Shown: piece by piece, positions 35,043 to 47,951 of the stretch
Position numbering within the stretch: the first letter of the stretch is position 1
Layout: the number at the start of each line of letters is the position of its first letter
Origin: Ilyonectria destructans
Lineage: Eukaryota; Ascomycota; Sordariomycetes; Hypocreales; Nectriaceae
DNA: 64,000 nucleotides
Assembly: GCA_020740775.1 (NCBI GenBank)
Contig: JAHEWK010000001.1
Span: forward strand, 806,001-870,000
Direction of reading: 5' to 3'
Notes under the pieces: generated by a model
Databases searched by the model: none
Seen by the model: only the letters and a program-made list of their open reading frames with translations
What the model was told of the DNA's origin: nothing
Translations under genes and position numbers: made by a program

Positions 35043-36848
35043 TTACTCCGGAATCGGGTGATCCTTCGCATCAACACCCTCCGCCCATCTGTATTTCGCG
35101 GCAGTATGTTCCTGTGGAGGGTATTTGGAGCCTTCGGTACCATAGAAGTTCTCTCGATACGTACCCCCGGGGACAGCATAGTCGTCCCAGAACAAACCTC
35201 GAGCCCGAAGCTCGGGTAGCAACAGCTCAATGATATCCTTGAAGGATTGAGGGAAAACAGCATAGGCCTAAAATATTAGCAGAGTTTGCTTAAGCGGAAA
35301 TGGAAATACACTCACAAAGTTGAATCCGTCAACATCAGCTTCGTTCACCCATGTCTCGAGGCCGTCAGCCACCTGAGCGGGCGTGCCAACCAACAATGGC
35401 CCATTTCCTCCAATGCTAACATGCTCGGCCACGGTGTGCTTGGTCCACTTTGAATTGGCTGGCGAGAACTTCGCATAGCCTTCGACAGTTGACCTGTTGT
35501 GACGTTAGGACCGAAGATATCACCTGCTTGGGAAACCTACTTGACAGCGTTGCTCTCGACCTGCCTCAATTCTTCGTCATCGCCATATTGATCCAAGTCC
35601 ATTCCTGTCCATCCACCAAACAGCGACAGAGCACCCTCGAGCGAGGCATACTGCTTGTAGTCGTTGTACTTAGCCAATGCCTCCTCCTCTGTTCTGCCCA
35701 AAATTGGGGTAACGAGGGCGAGAACCTTGATTTTGCTAGGATCTCTGCCAAACTGATCCCGCGCTATTTGACGGATTTCGGAAATGTTTTTCTTGCAAAC
35801 GGCAGGCGCGTGCGCTGACGTGAAGATGGCCTCAGCATGCTGTGCTGCAAAGGCCTTGCCTGCACGCGAAGCGCCCGCTTGGAGAAGAAGGGGCGTGCGT
35901 TGGGGGCTGGGGTCCACCAGATGAGGGCCCGGGACGGTAAAGAACTTTCCTTCGTGATTGATCTGACGAACCAGTTCCGGTGAAGTGTACACGCCCTTCT
36001 CACGATCAAGTTTGACAGCATCATCGCGCCAAGAAGACTGCAAAAGCTTGTAGATGACCTTCATGTATTCTTCTGCCTGCTCGTAGCGATCGGTATGCTG
36101 TAACATGTTAATAAATGCTTCTGGAGACCGGGAGAAGACTCACATCTAATTGCTCGTTGCGACCCATGTTCCTCGCTGCAGAGTCTAGGTAACTGGTCAC
36201 AATCTGTGAAAATGGTTAGATAGTAATGATGAGTAATACTGTTGAGTTTCTTACATTCCAGCCAAGTCTATTGCTTATTGTTAGCGCAAGATGGGTGAAA
36301 GAGATAAGATGTACTTGCCTTCCTTTAGTGAGATGGTCTACGGTAGAGAGACGTCTGGCCAAATGGTAAGGCTGCTCGTAGGTGGTTGACACCGTAACAC
36401 CAAATCCGATGTTCTTAGTTGCGGCAGCCATGGCTGGAACGGCAACAAGCGGCTCTGTGAGAGGCCATTGCGCACCAGAGATCACAGCAGGATCAAGAGA
36501 TTTCTTGTAGACATCATAACCTCCTGCGAAAGTATGGGTCAGTATTTCTTTCAACGATATCCATGCGCATCTTTCTTACCAAGTACATCCGCAATGAAGA
36601 TACCATGGAATTTGGCTTCTTCCAGAAGCTTGGCTAGCTCAACCCAATGTTCAATGTCCTTGAACTGCCAAGATCTGTCGTCAGGGTGTCGCCACAGGCC
36701 TGGTGACTGATGTCCGCTGCCTAATTCACAAGTAAATGGATCAGTTCATGATGACCAGAAAGCTTTCGGAAGACGACATACACATCATCACAAAGGCATT
36801 GACAATGAGGCTTTTCTTGCCCTGCGGCTTCACTTCTTGAGATGCCAT
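35043..36848 (-). CDS. LLM-class flavin monooxygenase (NtaA/SnaA/DszA family)
   Basis: Eight exons on the minus strand give 481 residues: 36782-36848, 36580-36720, 36319-36523, 36255-36267, 36144-36203, 35541-36097, 35316-35493 and 35043-35267. The family length is about 450-480. Family landmarks are the FIADVLG segment after strand 2, the FGVTVSTTYEQPYHLARR stretch, LGWNIVTS, AARNMGRNEQ and LLQAGASRAG. The enzyme uses reduced FMN from a separate reductase to oxidise amines, sulfones or similar compounds. One exon is only 13 nt (LGWN), and the intron before it has a GC donor (AG|GCAAGT). The gene looks intact between a dehydrogenase pseudogene and an MFS gene. Confidence 0.92.
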
Positions 36849-37803
36849 GGTTTCTTGCCGTTGACCTGGATTCTATTCCAAAGATGTTGAGATTCCGTCT
36901 CGAGTTAGCAAATTTGTCAGAACTCCGCATCGTGAAAAGCAGTCTTTATCTTCAACGTCGTTTTACTAGACTGTATCGTCGGCAGTAGGTCGGGATCTGA
37001 ATTGCGTGATTCTTGATGTTATGATACACTCGCACAATCTCATTGCATCCGCTAGTGCGTATCGAATGAGCGGGGAGATGCACCTGCGGGTTGGATACAG
37101 TGGCTCTTGGTATTCAGTGTGGGTCAACAAGCGTGGAAGGCAGTGCTTCGACAGGAGGGGAAATAGAATGGCGCAATTGTCGATGCGTGTTGCAAATATC
37201 CAAAGACGGGTAGTCCCCGAATGCCAATGTTTACAAATTAGCACTAACTAAGTAAGGTATTCTTATTAAGCACGGAGAATTATTCGGTCCCTCACGACTT
37301 TTTGACGGGGCACAATGGTGAACTGCGTGGGATCTGGTGGCGGCTCTATTTTGGCTTCCGCCACGTGTTTGCAATTAATACCTTATTCCCGTATTGAAGA
37401 TTTAATTTATTTAAACCCCACTCGGGAGACTACATTTGCGCATTCAAGATGTACGGTTTAATTAAGTCCGAACGTGCCTGCTTTACCACATCTATGACCT
37501 CTTACCTAAACTTGGAGGTGGAAGAGTACAGGTGATCTTTTTCTGACGCGTGTAAAGTTGATACAGCCAGCCCAAAACTTAACTACTCTTGCCATGCTTG
37601 CCCAGGTAGACCGGACTATTCCAGTGTGAGATTGTACTCAACTGAGACTTGATATCATTGTTACGTTCAACAGACGTAAATATTCTAATTCTATTGTTGG
37701 AAGTCTAGTCTTGGATTTGAGGCCCAAAGCAGTTATCCTTCATCCCCGTTTTTTGTTTTTATCTTAAACAGTGAATCTCTCAGATAAATCTAGTCTACCG
37801 TGT
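36849..37803. other. Intergenic region
   Basis: The part next to 36849 is the monooxygenase promoter. An 81-codon open frame at 37006-37251 has no recognisable domain. The remainder is AT-rich. Nothing else is supported. Confidence 0.45.
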
Positions 37804-39470
37804 CTAAGATTTCGTGGCCTGCTCCGAACGCTCAACAGAGTTCGAGACGTCTAGTTGACTACCAGCCGAATCTGAGGTAGCCCCCTCATCTCCAATGGCC
37901 TTGGAAGTTCCAAAGTGTCTCAACACAAGCCAAGCAGGGAAAATCGCAATACCCCACAGAAGGAAGTTGAAATAAACTCCACCAGTTTCGGCAAAGAGAG
38001 GCAGAGAGGTCAAGCCGTAGCTAACAGCTTGCCAAGCGGACTCTGTTCCACGCAGCAGAGCTGAGTATCGGATGATCTCGTCCTGGGTGTCGGCAAAGTT
38101 GTGAATAATGAAGTAACTGATGCGAGGTTAGCATAAAGTGTTGTCGGTATTGGGAAGTTCACATACAGGAACAGGTAGTTCATCTGGAAGCCAATGGTGA
38201 GCAAGATAAAGATGGTGAAGGCGACACCAAAGCCGGGGCTGGACCAGTCGTAGGTAGGTCTGGTGTGGTGGAACCTGGTAACTAGGACTGTGGCCCAAGT
38301 CCACCATCCTCCCTGGAGGGTAACAATGAACCAGAAAGAAGTTCGAGTCCTCGTCTTGAGAGGAACGCCAGTTCGATCAAGCCAGAGCTGAAAAATCGGT
38401 TAGGGTTGGAACATGCAGAATTTGATGGACAGGACGTACCCCGAGAAGGTTTCCAGCGGTGACAGCAATGAGACCAGCGACGAATGATCCCAAGGCTCGA
38501 GATCGCACGGAGAACCAAGCTAGATGTTGTCAGCTAAAGTTGCCAGCTTTGGTGAAAAAGGAACCCACCACTTAGATAAGTGAAGAAGACGGCTTCGGCA
38601 AACACAGCTTGTCCAATGAACAGCACAACAAGCAGAAACTTCTTGGTGAAGAACAGTCTCGTAGTGTGCCTAATTTCGACCCAGGGATTGTTGAGAATGT
38701 TCAACTCGACCTTCTTTCCATCCTTACGCTCAACTTCCTCGGGCTTGTTGAGGAACAAGGCGACAAGAGGACCAGTAGCCTGGATGGCAATGAAGACGAG
38801 GAAGACAGTGTACGAGACTTTACCCGCCTCGCTCCGGTCTGCATTCAGGCCAAGGTTGATAGCACCTCCCAGGACCTGACCTCCCAGTCGATATGTGAGC
38901 CAGTAGCCAAGTGCCTTTCCGCGGTTCCATGGCTCTGGGTACGCAATTGCAATGGCAGCCTCTGCCATCCAGAAGACACCGGCAGAAATGCCACACAGTG
39001 CTGCGCCGACAAGGGTAAGCCATTCAGTTCCGAATCGGTTGTTTGTGTAGAGACCCGCAGCAAACGGGGCGTATCCAAGGCTGCACTTTGTCAACAACAG
39101 TCGAGTTATGGCATGGAGATAACATACGTTCCAAAGATCAGGGCACCCTTGATACCGATATATCGCACCAGTGCACTACCAAAGTAGCAAGAAACAACCA
39201 TGAGACAGAAGGTCAAGGCATTGGCAGCGTTAATCAGTCGCGGCGATGCTGCACCACCAGCACCCAGGGAGTTCATGGCTCCCCAAATTCCAGGTGCCGC
39301 AAAGTTGCAGAGACCCAGAATCGTGATGTTGTAAAATGTTGACTTGTGCCATCTCACTATCCACGGTCAATAGGTGGACTCACACCTCTCCATGATTAAA
39401 GCTTACCTGGATGCTGCTGCTCCTTGGGCGGAGCAACCTCACTCTCGGTATGCCGAGAAGAAACCGCCAT
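37804..39470 (-). CDS. UNC93-like MFS transporter
   Basis: Six exons on the minus strand give 472 residues in frame: 39407-39470, 39128-39356, 38569-39080, 38440-38519, 38167-38387 and 37804-38116. About eleven or twelve membrane helices are visible. The fungal UNC93-like pattern is clear: NITILGLCNFAAPGIWGAMNSLGAGG in the first helix region, the NRFGTEWL loop, the WMAEAAIAIAYPEPWNRGKALG segment, and the late LRGTESAWQAVSYG stretch. The polar tail after residue 440 is cytoplasmic. The substrate is unknown; such proteins occur beside catabolic or secondary-metabolite enzymes, as here beside two monooxygenases. Confidence 0.9.
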
Positions 39471-40121
39471 GGTGATTTTCCTCTATGGAGCTGTTTTGGG
39501 CTGCAGATGTCTTGCGAGGGAGGCGAGACAATTTGGAAGGTGGCAAGGCTGATGATCCTGGGCTTCTTGGCGCATTCGAGTGCCGCCCATCTACCTTATA
39601 TGCATCCATACCCCCGTTGCCTGCTATTTGCCCTGCTCTGACCCGACCGCTTGGCATAGGAAAGCACGCCATATCGAGCCCTGGTTGCTCTTACACCTAG
39701 GTTTCGATAACCCCGGCATGGAAATTTAGTGGGAACGCTTTACCGTTGAGTGATTGCGTATAGAATCTAGAACGAATTAGGGTAGTATTTTCCGTCTAAA
39801 CGACATCCCTTCTCCCTAGCTCCGCCAAGATATCGCTATTCATGCCGGATCCAACTCGCTTGAAGCTGTTAAATGGCAAACATCTTGCGTGGGTAACTCG
39901 GTGCTAGCATGATGACCCACAGTGATACAAGGATAGGCAAACGTGGCAGTAAGGATCAACTAGTGTGGTTATCATCCCTGTCGCACCTAGACGAGTAGTG
40001 GCTGTCACAACATGGACAGCGTGTGTCGCGACATCGCAGAGAAATGGCGTGCAAAGTTACTCGTCCTCTTATCATCAAAACCGATTCATAGGGTTCCAGT
40101 TTAACCTAAGCGAGCAATGAT
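39471..40121. other. Intergenic region between MFS start and monooxygenase end
   Basis: This 651-bp stretch contains the MFS promoter side at 39471 and the 3' flank of the Baeyer-Villiger gene. No gene or repeat is seen. Confidence 0.45.
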
Positions 40122-42054
40122 CTACGGTACAACCCACCAATTCTCGTGCAAGTCTCTAAGATCCACCTCCTCCGGTAGTTTCAGATACGGAGTCATGTCC
40201 GACTCTGGCTCAGTTTCCAGCCTAGTCCATCCATTTCCGAAGTACCATGCGAACCTGTTCCCTGAGTCCGAAAGGTGCTCATACTCCCAATCTTCCCATC
40301 TGGGATCCCGACGAATCACCGTGAGATGCGCTGCACTGCCGGGCCACAATCCATGGATCCGCGCACCCGGTCGACCGCCATTGTACCAGGAACTGCAGTC
40401 GTCCGTGAGAACAGTCTTTGCGAAGAACGCATCCGAAAACTCGGTGAAGTCATCAGCGGCTTTTGACTTTGGGGTAATAGATTTAATGCCTTCCCGCGAC
40501 GCCTTACGCAGCAATTTCGCGTAGTAGGTCAGCTGGGTCTCGACGCTCTGCGGCACGGTGCCTGATGGACCCGTCGCCTGGGGACCATGGACGAAGAGAA
40601 AGTTGGGGAATCCAGGCGTTGCCAAGCCCAAGTATGTGTACGGGAAGCCGTGTTCACCGTCTTGCTTCCAGACGCTTTGAAGATCCTGCCCATGAGCGCG
40701 AATAGGAAATCGCGGGATCATATCGACGTTCGCTCCCGTGGCGCAAATTACAGCATCGACGTCTCGCTGCACGCCGTCTTCAGTCTCGATACCAGTCTCT
40801 GTAAATCTCTTGATGTGCGTCCTGATGTACTCGACGTTGGGCTCCGAGATTGCTTCGAGATATCCTGGTCCAGGCGTGAGGCGACGACAGTTCGGCGAGA
40901 AGTCCGGGATAATGTGTTCCAGCAGTTCCGGCTTTTTGACTAGCCTCTCCTTCATGATCTCGATGAATTTGCTGCGAAGCTCTTGATTATCTTCAGTATT
41001 TCGGAAGAATGATCCAAAACGACGCCAGTAACTGTCCTCGAGGTTCTTCCTGAACGCTAGATAGGCCTGTGGATCAGCCTCAAACTTCTTCTTTTGCTCT
41101 TCAGAGTACAGTTGAGGCCCAAATGTCCGCTCATCTCCCGCCCACGATGCGGCAATCCAGGTTTTGTTTCGGGCGTAGTGATCCAATCTCGCCACCGACT
41201 TTTGCAAATTGGCAACGACCTGGATCCCACTGGCACCATTTCCGATGACGGCCACTCTTTTGTCTTTGGGCTCAAAGGACGGATCCCAATTGGAGGCGTG
41301 TCGGAGAAGTCCCTTGTAGTCGGATATGCCGGGGTAGTCGGGGAGTTTCCACGCGTTGAATCTTCCAATTGAGGACAAGACAAACTCAGCCTTATCCACG
41401 GTGACCTCGCCTGTCTTCAAGTTCTTTACCGTCGTCACCCACACACCCTCTTCGCTATCCCATGTCGTCTCTTCGACTTGGTGACTAAGCTTTGCATATT
41501 GATAAACGTCGTATTTCCGTGCGATGCCCTGCCAGTAGTCTCGAATCTCATGTCCTGGAGCAAACTGGTCGGACCAGTCTGTTTTGGCATCAAACGTGCT
41601 TTGATATACATGCGAGGGGATATCACAACGAACTCCGGGATAAACATTCTCAAACCATGTGCCGGCCTATTCCATGGTAAGCGAGCGATGGTAAATGGGT
41701 AAGAGTTGCACGTACAAGGTCCGCGTTCTTCTCGTAAATTGTGAGTTTAATCCCTGGCACCTTTTTAGGCAGCAAGACGCCTGCCAGGATACCGGCAAGA
41801 CCACCTCCAATAACAGCAACCCTCAAGGATCGAGGTTCATCAACATATCTGTCCACCAGGGTGAGGCGAGGGTTGTCGTATGGTGAAGTGGCATGGCCCT
41901 TGGCACCATTCAAGACCGGAAGACCGTTTTGGGGTTCGGAAGCTGGGGTCACCGTCTGTGCCGGGAGACTAGCCCCTGACTCGTGCGACGGGCTCTGTTT
42001 CTCGGCGGTTTTAATGCCGAGTGTGCCATTCTGGCTCGCGGTCCGGATTGTCAT
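40122..42054 (-). CDS. Baeyer-Villiger monooxygenase (FAD/NADPH)
   Basis: Two exons on the minus strand, 41716-42054 and 40122-41666, give 627 residues. The first 75 residues are polar. The FAD motif is VIGGGLAGILAG near residue 81. The AGTWFENVYPGVRCDIPSH segment follows. The Baeyer-Villiger fingerprint reads YKGLLRHASNWD, with Tyr at the usual Phe position. The NADPH motif VIGNGASGIQ comes next, then ICATGANVD and the C-terminal GSAAHL. The enzyme inserts oxygen into ketones to give esters or lactones, or hydroxylates related substrates. An in-frame extension up to 42318 exists, but the ATG at 42054 sits in a good context (aacaccATG) and the extra part looks untranslated. It is intact, unlike the related pseudogene at 26.8-29 kb. 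Confidence 0.93.
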
Positions 42055-43210
42055 GGTGTTATTGGCAGCGGATTTAAGATGGCAGTGCGCAAAGGCAAAC
42101 GAAAGAATTTTGAGCCACGTCAATCCTTTATTCGACTCTTCCAATACTCTCGCTGCGACCCCGACTCTACCGAGCACGTTTATGCAGTGCCCTGTTACAT
42201 CATTTTGGTGTTGCAATTGGCGTGCTTCTGTCACCATATCAACCGCGCCGTGAGCACGAACAAGCCCCACGCTCTTACACCATCGCGGCCCCACCCTTCT
42301 TAGGCCGAACGGAAACAATCTCTGCCAGTAGAAAGCATCCGATTGATCATGTTACATTTTGAGCCTGCAAGTGATTTGTGAGAAGGATCCTCCGCCTAGC
42401 CAAAATGGCTCAGGCAATCTCTAATCTCGGATATCCCACAACGGCAAGTGCAGAGAAGAAACGGCTCACACCCGAATCTCAACATCAAGTCTGCTGTGCT
42501 TCATATGTACCACTACATTTACTCGATTAGGTCCAGCCTATAATGAATAGCATGAATGGCTCTGGATGTTCATACAGCTTATCGGCACAAAAACTGATAT
42601 TTTTACAATTTCTGCCACTGGCCGTCCTATTGTTCTTGTAGATGGCAGCAGTGGCCATCGGGGTCGACGAACTAATCTCGATACACGGTACCATAGCCCA
42701 AGAAATATCTTTCAAGATCGAAATTATTAGATATCAAATAACAAACTCTCGATTATGGAAACTTCATGTTTGTATCTGCTGCGTTTTCACTCAGCATGTT
42801 ACAAATGCCGAGACACGCGTTTGCATACAAATTTGATTCTTTCAAATTGAGAGCTTGAGTCGAGCCAAATGTGTAACAACATTATTATCTGACTTTCCAC
42901 ACCTGTTAACATTATTTGTGGTACTAAATGTGTGCTCCTGTTGATTACAATCACTGCATTGCTTTGACTTATTTAATGAGATAGGGGAGAACGAGGAGGT
43001 CCAATGGAACTCTTAAAAGTTCACTGAATAAATCTTAAATGATCTTAAAAAGCACCAAATAAGGAACCCCTCCATATCCAAACCTGTACTGCTCGTTGGA
43101 GGTCTACCTATGGTAAAGCAAAAAGTCCGAGACACAGAGATGTGTGTAAAATGGGGTGTCAAGATCTGCAAATGTGAACAGAAGAGGCTCAGTCAGATTG
43201 TGATCATCTT
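42055..43210. other. AT-rich intergenic region
   Basis: This is 1.1 kb with no supported gene. Short open frames on both strands lack motifs. The region carries the promoter of the monooxygenase and the 3' flank of the aldolase pseudogene. Confidence 0.45.
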
Positions 43211-44021
43211 TCAACATCTTGACAAACTCTTCAGGTTTGATGTACCACCATTTGAGAGCAGTCCTACATCCTACGCCCCAACAATCCACTTGGCTCCAAA
43301 CTCATAGATAACCTTTGATAAGATATCCAAGCGGTGGTAAAGACCAGCAATGCCCATAATCTTCCCATGTTTCTTAGCCGCCGCTCCCACGCTGCGCAGA
43401 GCATCAATGAACTTGGGATGGTCCCAGTCAGGCAACGTTCCGATTTCACTAGCCAGATCGTTAGATCCTACGAGGACATCGCATCTAGGAAGAGCCGCAA
43501 TATCGTCAACAACGGCGAGAGCGTCGGCTGTCTCAATCATGATGAAGACAGTGGATCCGGTCGAGCTAATTTCGGCTTGGATGACAGAAGTAGGCAGTGG
43601 CGTGTATTCAAATTGCGAAACCCGGCGCTAATGGAGCGATGGCCCATTGGGGGATACTTCGAAACGTTGACAACACGACAAGCATCATCTTTGCAGATTG
43701 TTAGTGAGCGTGATCTCCTGCAGCACCTAGTTTTCGGGGTTAGGTGGGAGATTGTTAACCAACAGTGTAGATGTGCGGAACGATGATTCCCATGGCTCCA
43801 GCGTCACGAATGAGAGTTCTGTGCTCAAGGTCGATGAACAAAGAGTCGTAGCCAGCTGACTTGGCAATCTGGACTATCTCTCCTCCCGGAATGATCTTAA
43901 TTCCAAAGGCCGTACAAATTTTTCCTTGTGATGCCAGCGACAGCAAGTTGTTGGGAGCGATGTGTTGCGTAGCGCCTTGGATGGTGGGAGGAGAATGCTC
44001 AGTGTCAGAACTCGGTGCCAT
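43211..44021 (-). pseudogene. HpcH/HpaI aldolase family pseudogene
   Basis: Exon 1 (43760-44021) encodes the start of a class II aldolase/citrate-lyase-type barrel: AFGIKI, GYDSLFIDLEHR, GIIVPHIYTV. After an intron with gttaac donor the frame continues from 43688 with DDACRVVNVSKYPPMGHRS. Near 43615 one base appears lost, and the family sequence (EYTPLP, STGSTVFIMIET) continues in another frame. The rest is conserved (DVLVGSNDLA, HPKFIDALRSV, HGKIMGIAG) until TAG at 43271-43273. There a CAG codon would give the family's GAQDVGLL, followed by NGGTSNLK to 43211. The family cleaves or forms short 2-oxo or 2-hydroxy acids with a divalent metal. Two lesions make a pseudogene likely; a truncated active form cannot be ruled out. 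Confidence 0.7.
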
Positions 44022-44779
44022 AATGGAAATGAGTCGATGGCAAATTAGGAAGTACAGATGGATAAATGTTGACGTGGATATCTGTTAACTTCATGAAAGC
44101 AATCTCTCAGATATTTTATGAGTATATATAGAACAATATGCTCATTCGGCCGCCCGCTTCCCTGCCAGATCTTGGATTGCCTAATTGAGGGACTGAATGC
44201 TCCAGGGTAAGAGACCACGGATGTCGAAGCCCCCGCAACCTCGGTCCCAGAGGGTTTCGGACAACGGCATGATCTTCATGGAACACTTCCGTCCTTCTGA
44301 AGGCATGTTCCTTCATTACTCAAAATTTCCTAACCAGCAGATTACGAGTTAATGTTGTCATAAGCTCACCCATGAAGCGGCCATGCATGCGAATCACGAT
44401 GTCCTGGCGTTTGAGCAACTGGTTTAACTTAGTGCATGTATCGTCCCGAAGTATTTTGTTTTCCATTGGGAAATGGCATTGCTCTTCCGCTCAGCCCTAT
44501 CCCTTCTTCCTGACCCATCTCAACGTAGTAGACAAGTGATAGAGAATTTTGCGATTGCATGAGTGTATGTCAATTTATCGGTATCCATGGGGGACCGAAT
44601 CAAATATAGGTCCAAAGGGTAAAGTTGCATGGATCCTTTTATACCAGTGCACCCTTCGAGATATCAGTAGCTGTATCTAAAACCCTTGTCCTGGCGCCCC
44701 GTCAAGTCAGAGTCAGTTGCCATGCAATACCTAGCTGCACAAGGTAACAGAGCGGCAGAAAAGCGACTTCCTGGGTATC
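44022..44779. other. Intergenic region
   Basis: No gene is supported. The left end is the upstream region of the aldolase pseudogene. Confidence 0.4.
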
Positions 44780-45137
44780 ACATATCCGCAAGATCAAGAT
44801 GAGGGTGTACCAGTCGGAGAAGAATCTGTTTGCACGACAGCTGCCCCGAGCCCGAGGAAGGCGCTTTGCCTACGCATGCCCTAAGCATCAACGCCGCCGG
44901 ACAACCAGAGGCTTCTGCGACACAAGACGACTCACCCCAATTTGACTGGGCTGAAGCTGCGGCCACCTTTTTTGACCAGCAACCAAATATGACGATAGAT
45001 CAGGACATGATAAACAACTTGTCCTTTGCAGAGGGAGAGAATCCCCAAACAGCTTCTATCTCGACGGCTTCACTCTTACGGGTGTTATTGAGACAGACTG
45101 GGAAGAGTTTAGCAAGCAACTCACATCCTGAGTTCTG
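44780..45137 (+). pseudogene. Remnant of an acidic C-terminal protein region, possibly a transcription factor
   Basis: An open frame at 44830-45138 encodes an acidic, Gln/Asp-rich stretch ending in NLSFAEGEN. The neighbouring frame then continues sensibly as YLDGFTLTGVIETDWEEF and stops with TGA at 45135-45137, so a one-base frameshift near 45045 is likely. The composition resembles the C-terminal tail of a fungal Zn-cluster regulator. No DNA-binding domain remains upstream. Low confidence. Confidence 0.35.
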
Positions 45138-45703
45138 ATCAATTCTCCCATTTAGGCCCAAGTTATGCGACTGCCTTGACCGCCCGTGGGATCATCTCAT
45201 CGAAAAGGCGTATTAAATAAATACTACCACTTTACTTTTTGCTTGAGAATCCTTTAACCAGTCCGTCAATATAGTTGACGATGCGATCGTGCCAGATTTG
45301 AGTATGCTCTGGGATGATGGCTCGTTCCCAGTGGCAAAACGGTCCCCCCACTACGTTGGAGCAATCGGAATAAGATAAGGGCATATGATTGGTAAACGGT
45401 TTGAAAGATTGTTGGAATGAGAGTTCGGTTTATAATCTTCAAATTATAAAAGCATTCCCATCCCGAACTCTTAACGGAAGAAATTGAATTGCCAGCCTCT
45501 TGTACTCCAAACAGTTTATTTATGTAAGCGACTCCCCCTCATGCAATACCCATTCAATATGCCACTACACATCACCAAACCCAAAACTGCCGCACTATCC
45601 CGCATTGCGGCAATCAAAACAAAACAAAGGCATTCCTTCACCATCCAACAACAAAACGCGTCTCTCACTACATCGGGGCGTCTCTCGGAAAACTATACTC
45701 ATT
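45138..45703. other. Intergenic region and BTB-gene promoter
   Basis: There is no gene. A CA-rich, T-poor leader at about 45560-45700 precedes the BTB start codon. Confidence 0.4.
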
Positions 45704-46766
45704 ATGGGGACACATAGGGAGCCATCGGTATCTTCAACAGGATCCGAGCATCGAGATAGCGAATACAACTTCATCAACCATGTCTCTGTGATCTCGGTTC
45801 ATGCTTCGCTATCGACGCTTCTCTTCAGCGAAAAGTTCTCCGATATGACTATTCGCTGCGGTGGACGCGAGTTCAAGGCCCATCGCGCCATTATCTGCAC
45901 CCAGTCCTCATTCTTTGATAGGGCCTTCAGCAGCGACTTCAGGGTTAGTGTTCGAAGGTGGATTTGATCTTGCCTTCTCATAACCCTTCTTCTAGGAAGC
46001 TACTTCTCAAAGCATTGATCTGCCAGACGACGATCCAGCTGTCTTGGAACACTTTCTTGAGTTCCTCTACAAGGGAACCTATACTGACGGTGCCGGAAAT
46101 ACCTGGGAGAAACCATCTACTGCTGCCATGATGAGTCCCGAAGAGGTTCAAGAAAGCCTAAATAACCCTGCTGGATCCATCTCCAATTACAAGAATTCGG
46201 TATCTAAGAAAGAGGAACATGATGATCTTGACGATTCATCGTACGCACCTGGGGAAATCTCGGAACCTGAGGTCGAAGAGGAATACGAAGAGTTCGACGA
46301 AGAGATCGTTGATGAAGCTGAAGATGAGGGTGAAGAAAAGGACAAGGCCCAAAACGACGCAGTCCCCCCAGACGACCTGATCTCAAAGCTGTCGAACTTG
46401 GAACCAAAAGAAGCCCTTCAAGCATTAGCCAAAGAACGCGACGATTTATTCTTGCCTCTCCGCTTATACGTCATGGCAGACAAATATGACGTGCCCGCAC
46501 TACGACTCCTGGCCAGAGATCGATTTTATCGGGCAGCCGAACTTGTCTGGGCAGAAGCCGAGTGTTTTCCAGAAGTTGTCGATGAGCTCTATCGCTGCAC
46601 CCCAGAAACTGATACAGCCATGCGGGACATTGTTTGTCGCCTTGTTGGCAGCAGAATCGAGAACGATGAGATCAGAACGAAGATGCGCCCTGTCATGGCG
46701 GAGCATGGGGACTTTGCTGTAGGTGTCCTGGAATACATGATGTATCTTTCCAAGGAAAGGTGGTGA
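45704..46766 (+). CDS. BTB/POZ domain protein
   Basis: Two exons, 45704-45943 and 45996-46766, give 336 residues. The BTB domain spans about residues 35-110, with the typical FSDMTIRCGGREFKAHRAI strand-turn, CTQSSFFDRAF and, after the intron, DPAVLEHFLEFLYKGTY. Residues about 150-205 are highly acidic (runs of Glu/Asp), an insertion inside or after the domain. The C-terminal helices (LRLYVMADKYDVPALRLLARDRF) belong to the usual BTB-BACK-like arrangement. Such proteins act as adaptors, often for cullin-3 ubiquitin ligases. The ATG at 45704 was chosen because upstream in-frame codons are non-coding in character. Confidence 0.9.
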
Positions 46767-47951
46767 CCAAATTCCAGTGTTGAAGAGGCGTTTCTACTTT
46801 CAGGGTTGCGAGTAAATTATATGGACCTGCGTCATGTGGGTACAACTGACTTCACGCTCACGTTAACAATGTGCAGAGTTTGAATTGTAGTACGCCGTAA
46901 TAACAACAAATTCGAGATGTATTGAACCATAAAATACCCTTCTTGACTTCCCGTCACTTCTGAAGCCCTTCAATAGCAAGCAAGTTGAAAGAAAGTCGAT
47001 ATATGTACCGAGGTCATGATTCACCTCTCGAGGGTTGGTATTATATCTCCAATATTCAACAGCATTCTCACACCTATCATATTTTCTGTAGGAGCTCACC
47101 AACGTCAACTTTTTATTCTCCTTGGCTTTGTCCTCGGAGTTAGTGATCATTTGTCGACGTCTCGATCAACTGACCCTTCTCCTTGGGGGAACTGAATCAC
47201 ACGACAGCGAATGCTCAAAAATATCTTCAGTTTACAAATCATTTAGACGCACAAGATTCTTCCTGATGCGTATGACCTCTATAGATACTTTGTGCGATAG
47301 ATGGCACCAACTGGATTACATCATAATTCACTACCACCAAAGGACGGCGTGTGATTTCGGGTGCCCAAGGTGGCCACAGCTGGAGCGTCCAACAACCTCC
47401 CGAGGATAGTTATGTTGCTGGAATTGCAGCTAAATTTGGCCCGGGAACGCATCCTATGGTAAACACAACACGAATATCCCCAGAATAACTTGAAGCTTTG
47501 GAATTGATGCTAATTCCGCCATTGATGGGGTGGTGTCAAGATGAGGTCAGACACTCTCATTCACATGCCGCTCCCCCGAATCCCTTGTCAATCCAAAGCT
47601 TAAATCGAGATGGAGGATGGAGAAATTGTATGGCTATGACGTCGATTGATGATGTAAGTAGTGCGCCACAGCATCCGCCTTCGGAATATTTACTGATCCT
47701 CATTGTTAGTACAGAGTACTTAAAGGTTCCATGAATCCGAAGAGTAGTGAGGACTAGAAGGAAATGTAGACATGCAAAATCCGATGCAATCCATGATTGG
47801 AAGGCTGTGAATGACATTATCAATCTATATGAGTAATTGCAAATTATTTAGACTGTAGCGAATTAACGACAAATATGAATTCTACTGGCATTGACGATGT
47901 ATTCCATCGACGTGGTATCTTAAAGAAGAGCGGACGTGCACTCACACAGCC
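46767..47951. other. Intergenic region between convergent genes
   Basis: This is 1.2 kb of AT-rich sequence. Open frames of 75-95 codons show no domain. No repeat or RNA gene was found. Confidence 0.45.

Noticed and set aside
41650..42318. Longer N-terminus for the Baeyer-Villiger monooxygenase
   Set aside because: The extra 88 residues are Cys/His-rich and non-conserved in character; the ATG at 42054 has a better context.
43211..44021. Aldolase as an intact gene with extra introns
   Set aside because: No splice sites bridge the frame change near 43615, and the TAG at 43271 falls inside conserved sequence.
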